Assembly: GCA_902464195.1 (NCBI GenBank)
Contig: CABQJB010000026.1
Location: forward strand, 1-15,480
From: an uncultured Megasphaera sp.
GTDB taxonomy: Bacteria; Bacillota; Negativicutes; Veillonellales; Megasphaeraceae
Direction: 5' to 3'
DNA: 15,480 nucleotides
Shown: positions 13,861 to 15,480 of the stretch, piece after piece
Layout: the number at the start of each line of letters is the position of its first letter
How positions within the stretch are numbered: position 1 is the stretch's first letter
Notes under the pieces: model-generated
Databases searched by the model: none
What the model saw: the letters and a program-made list of their open reading frames with translations, nothing else
Told to the model about the DNA's origin: nothing
Translations under genes and position numbers: made by a program

Positions 13861-14738
13861 TACACGGAATCATCAATGTACTAAAACCGACAGGCATGTC
13901 CAGCCACGACGTCATCGGCTGCCTGCGCCGCATTTACGGCATGAAGAAGATGGGCCACGCCGGCACCCTGGACCCCCTGGCGGCCGGTGTCCTTCCGGTC
14001 TATGCCGGTCAGGCGACGCGTCTCATCGAATACGGTGACAGCGACATCAAATCGTACCACGCCGAATTCGCCCTGGGACTGGCGACGGATACGGAAGACA
14101 GCACGGGGACCGTCGTCGAGACGGCAGCTGTACCGGACTTGTCGGCTGACGACGTGCGCCGCGCCCTGGCGTCCTTCGTGGGCGACATCGAACAGGCACC
14201 GTCCAAATATTCCGCCATCAACGTCAATGGCGTCAAGGCCTATAAACTGGCCCGGCAGGACGTCGATTTCACCCTGCCCGTGCGCCACGTGACCATCCAC
14301 GACCTGCGCCTGCTGTCCTTTGACGGCCGGCGCGGCACTTTCGCCGTGACCTGTTCCAAAGGGACCTACGTGCGTTCCCTCATCCGCGACCTGGGCCAGG
14401 CCCTGGGGACCTGCGCCTGCATGACCTATCTGGTCCGCACCCAGGCCGGGCTGTTCACCATCGACGACGCAGCGACGCTGGAAGAACTGGAACGGGACCC
14501 GATGGCCTATGTCCGGCCGGCCGATATGGCTATCCAGGACCTCAAAAAGGCCAATTGTTCTGCCAAACAGTGCGCTTTCCTGCTCCAGGGCCGTCCCGTG
14601 CCCTTTGCCGGACCGCATCTGGTCGATGGCGACGTCATCCGCGTGTACGGGCCGGACCAGCGGCTCATGGGCATCGCCCGCTACGACGGGGAACACCATA
14701 TCCTGCGGCCTCATAAGATGTTCGCAGAGGGATTGTGA
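13857..14738 (+). CDS. truB: tRNA pseudouridine(55) synthase TruB
   Basis: A 293-residue enzyme that isomerises uridine 55 in the T loop of tRNA to pseudouridine. It opens with GIINVLKPTGMSSHDV, and the catalytic Asp39 sits in GHAGTLDPLAAGVLP. YSAINVNGVKAYKLAR (about 121-136) is the conserved thumb-following segment, and CSKGTYVRSLIRDLGQ (about 165-180) carries the conserved Arg-Leu-Ile-Arg-Asp element. The C-terminal part from about 240 is a small PUA-like domain. Length is typical. Translation is coupled to nrnA by an ATGA overlap at 13857-13860; AAGGAAAT lies upstream but is further than usual. The stop is 11 bases before ribF. Confidence 0.97.
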   Translation: MIHGIINVLKPTGMSSHDVIGCLRRIYGMKKMGHAGTLDPLAAGVLPVYAGQATRLIEYGDSDIKSYHAEFALGLATDTEDSTGTVVETAAVPDLSADDVRRALASFVGDIEQAPSKYSAINVNGVKAYKLARQDVDFTLPVRHVTIHDLRLLSFDGRRGTFAVTCSKGTYVRSLIRDLGQALGTCACMTYLVRTQAGLFTIDDAATLEELERDPMAYVRPADMAIQDLKKANCSAKQCAFLLQGRPVPFAGPHLVDGDVIRVYGPDQRLMGIARYDGEHHILRPHKMFAEGL

Positions 14739-14749
14739 GGTAACTAACG

Positions 14750-15480
14750 ATGGAAATATTCCACTCCTTTCAGGAAATAACCGGCTTTACCGGAGCCGTC
14801 GTGGCCCTTGGGACCTTTGACGGCGTCCACCGGGGCCACCAGATGGTCATGAAGACGGCCATCAAACGGGCCGCTGCCGGCGGTGTGAAAACCATGGTCG
14901 TCACCTTTACGGCCCATCCGCTGTCCGTGTTGTGTCCGGAAAAAGAACCGCTGCACCTGGCTACGATCGGCCAGAAAGCAGAATATATCGAAGATGTCGG
15001 CATCGACGGCCTGGTCCTCCTGCCCATGAGCCAGACCCTCTTGCAGGAATCGCCGGAAGAGTTCTGCCAGAACCTCCTGACCTACATCCATCCGTCGGCC
15101 ATCGTCGTCGGCTCGAACTTTACCTATGGCGCCAAGGCGGCTGGCAATACGGAGACTATGAAATTCTTCATGAGCCAGTACGGCATCCCCGTCGTCGCCC
15201 TGACCCTCCTCGAACGGCCAGGCCGGACGACGCCTATCAGCAGCACCGTCATCCGCCGGCTCATCCAGATGGGGCACATGGAAACAGCAGAGAACCTCCT
15301 GGGCCGACCCTTTGCTCTGACCGGCACCATCGTGCCCGGTGACCGGCGGGGGAGGACCATCGGCTTCGCTACGGCCAACATGCTCATCCCCATCAACATG
15401 GCCATTCCGCCGGACGGCGTCTACATCACCGAACTGTGGTGGGACGGCAAGGGCCATCCGGCCATGACCAACATCGGCGA
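14750..15480 (+). CDS. ribF: Bifunctional riboflavin kinase/FAD synthetase (partial, 3' end outside window)
   Basis: This enzyme phosphorylates riboflavin to FMN and then adenylates FMN to FAD. The window holds 243 complete codons; a full-length protein is usually about 300-315 residues, so some 60-70 are missing. The adenylyltransferase domain has GTFDGVHRGHQ near 21-31, with the nucleotide-binding His-x-x-His-like motif, and VVGSNFTYGAKAAGN near 122-136. ISSTVIRRLI near 163-172 is its closing motif. The riboflavin kinase domain starts with GRPFALTGTIVPGDRRGRTIGFATANM; most relatives read FPTAN where this has FATAN. ATG 14750 has GAGG (14737-14740) nine bases upstream, and 11 bases separate it from the truB stop. 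No internal stop occurs before the window end. Gene identity and frame are secure. Confidence 0.96.
   Translation, partial: MEIFHSFQEITGFTGAVVALGTFDGVHRGHQMVMKTAIKRAAAGGVKTMVVTFTAHPLSVLCPEKEPLHLATIGQKAEYIEDVGIDGLVLLPMSQTLLQESPEEFCQNLLTYIHPSAIVVGSNFTYGAKAAGNTETMKFFMSQYGIPVVALTLLERPGRTTPISSTVIRRLIQMGHMETAENLLGRPFALTGTIVPGDRRGRTIGFATANMLIPINMAIPPDGVYITELWWDGKGHPAMTNIG

Noticed and set aside
1..15480. CRISPR array, prophage, transposon, toxin-antitoxin or defence system
   Set aside because: No direct repeat array, transposase, integrase, terminal repeats or small toxin/antitoxin pair could be found on either strand. The content is core genes plus envelope and hydrolase genes.

Overview
The window reads as chromosomal DNA of a diderm Firmicute, most likely Negativicutes and possibly a Megasphaera-like gut or rumen bacterium. 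The evidence is a Firmicutes-type rimP-nusA-ylxR-ylxQ-infB-rbfA-nrnA-truB-ribF operon standing close to an ArnT-like lipid-glycan glycosyltransferase gene, which suggests an outer envelope. Ribosome binding sites are AGGAGG-type, and third codon positions are rich in C and G. The phylum is fairly secure from gene order; the genus is inference.

Left part (1-5700, accessory and envelope functions). Two tandem plus-strand genes encode exported alpha/beta hydrolases. The first closely resembles cinnamoyl/feruloyl esterases; the second resembles chlorophyllase/dienelactone/PETase-like hydrolases. They end at a terminator that works in both directions and overlaps the second stop codon. Facing them on the minus strand is a two-gene unit: an ArnT-like integral membrane glycosyltransferase followed, with a 4-base ATGA overlap, by a GT2 polyprenyl-phosphate glycosyltransferase. 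Together these could load a sugar onto a lipid carrier and transfer it to a surface acceptor. An EamA/DMT transporter follows on the same strand.

Middle part (5700-7811). A well-formed divergent promoter pair separates the transporter from coaE (dephospho-CoA kinase). coaE is followed by a membrane-anchored lytic transglycosylase, tRNA-Leu(CAG) with its own likely promoter, and a cytosolic protein of unknown function. The 5' end of that last gene holds a terminator-like hairpin that probably ends the tRNA transcript.

Right part (7800-15480). A strong promoter and a hairpin-containing leader precede the transcription/translation operon: ribosome maturation (rimP, rbfA), transcription elongation (nusA), RNA-binding proteins (ylxR/rnpM, ylxQ), initiation factor IF2 (infB), nanoRNA/pAp turnover (nrnA), tRNA pseudouridine-55 synthesis (truB) and FMN/FAD synthesis (ribF, cut by the window end). 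Genes are tightly packed, with 4-base overlaps or short gaps.

I found no convincing sign of an undescribed multi-gene system, mobile element, CRISPR array or phage. The most useful leads are the tRNA-adjacent gene with an internal terminator, the exported esterase pair, the ArnT/GT2 pair, and several intergenic palindromes placed like operators.
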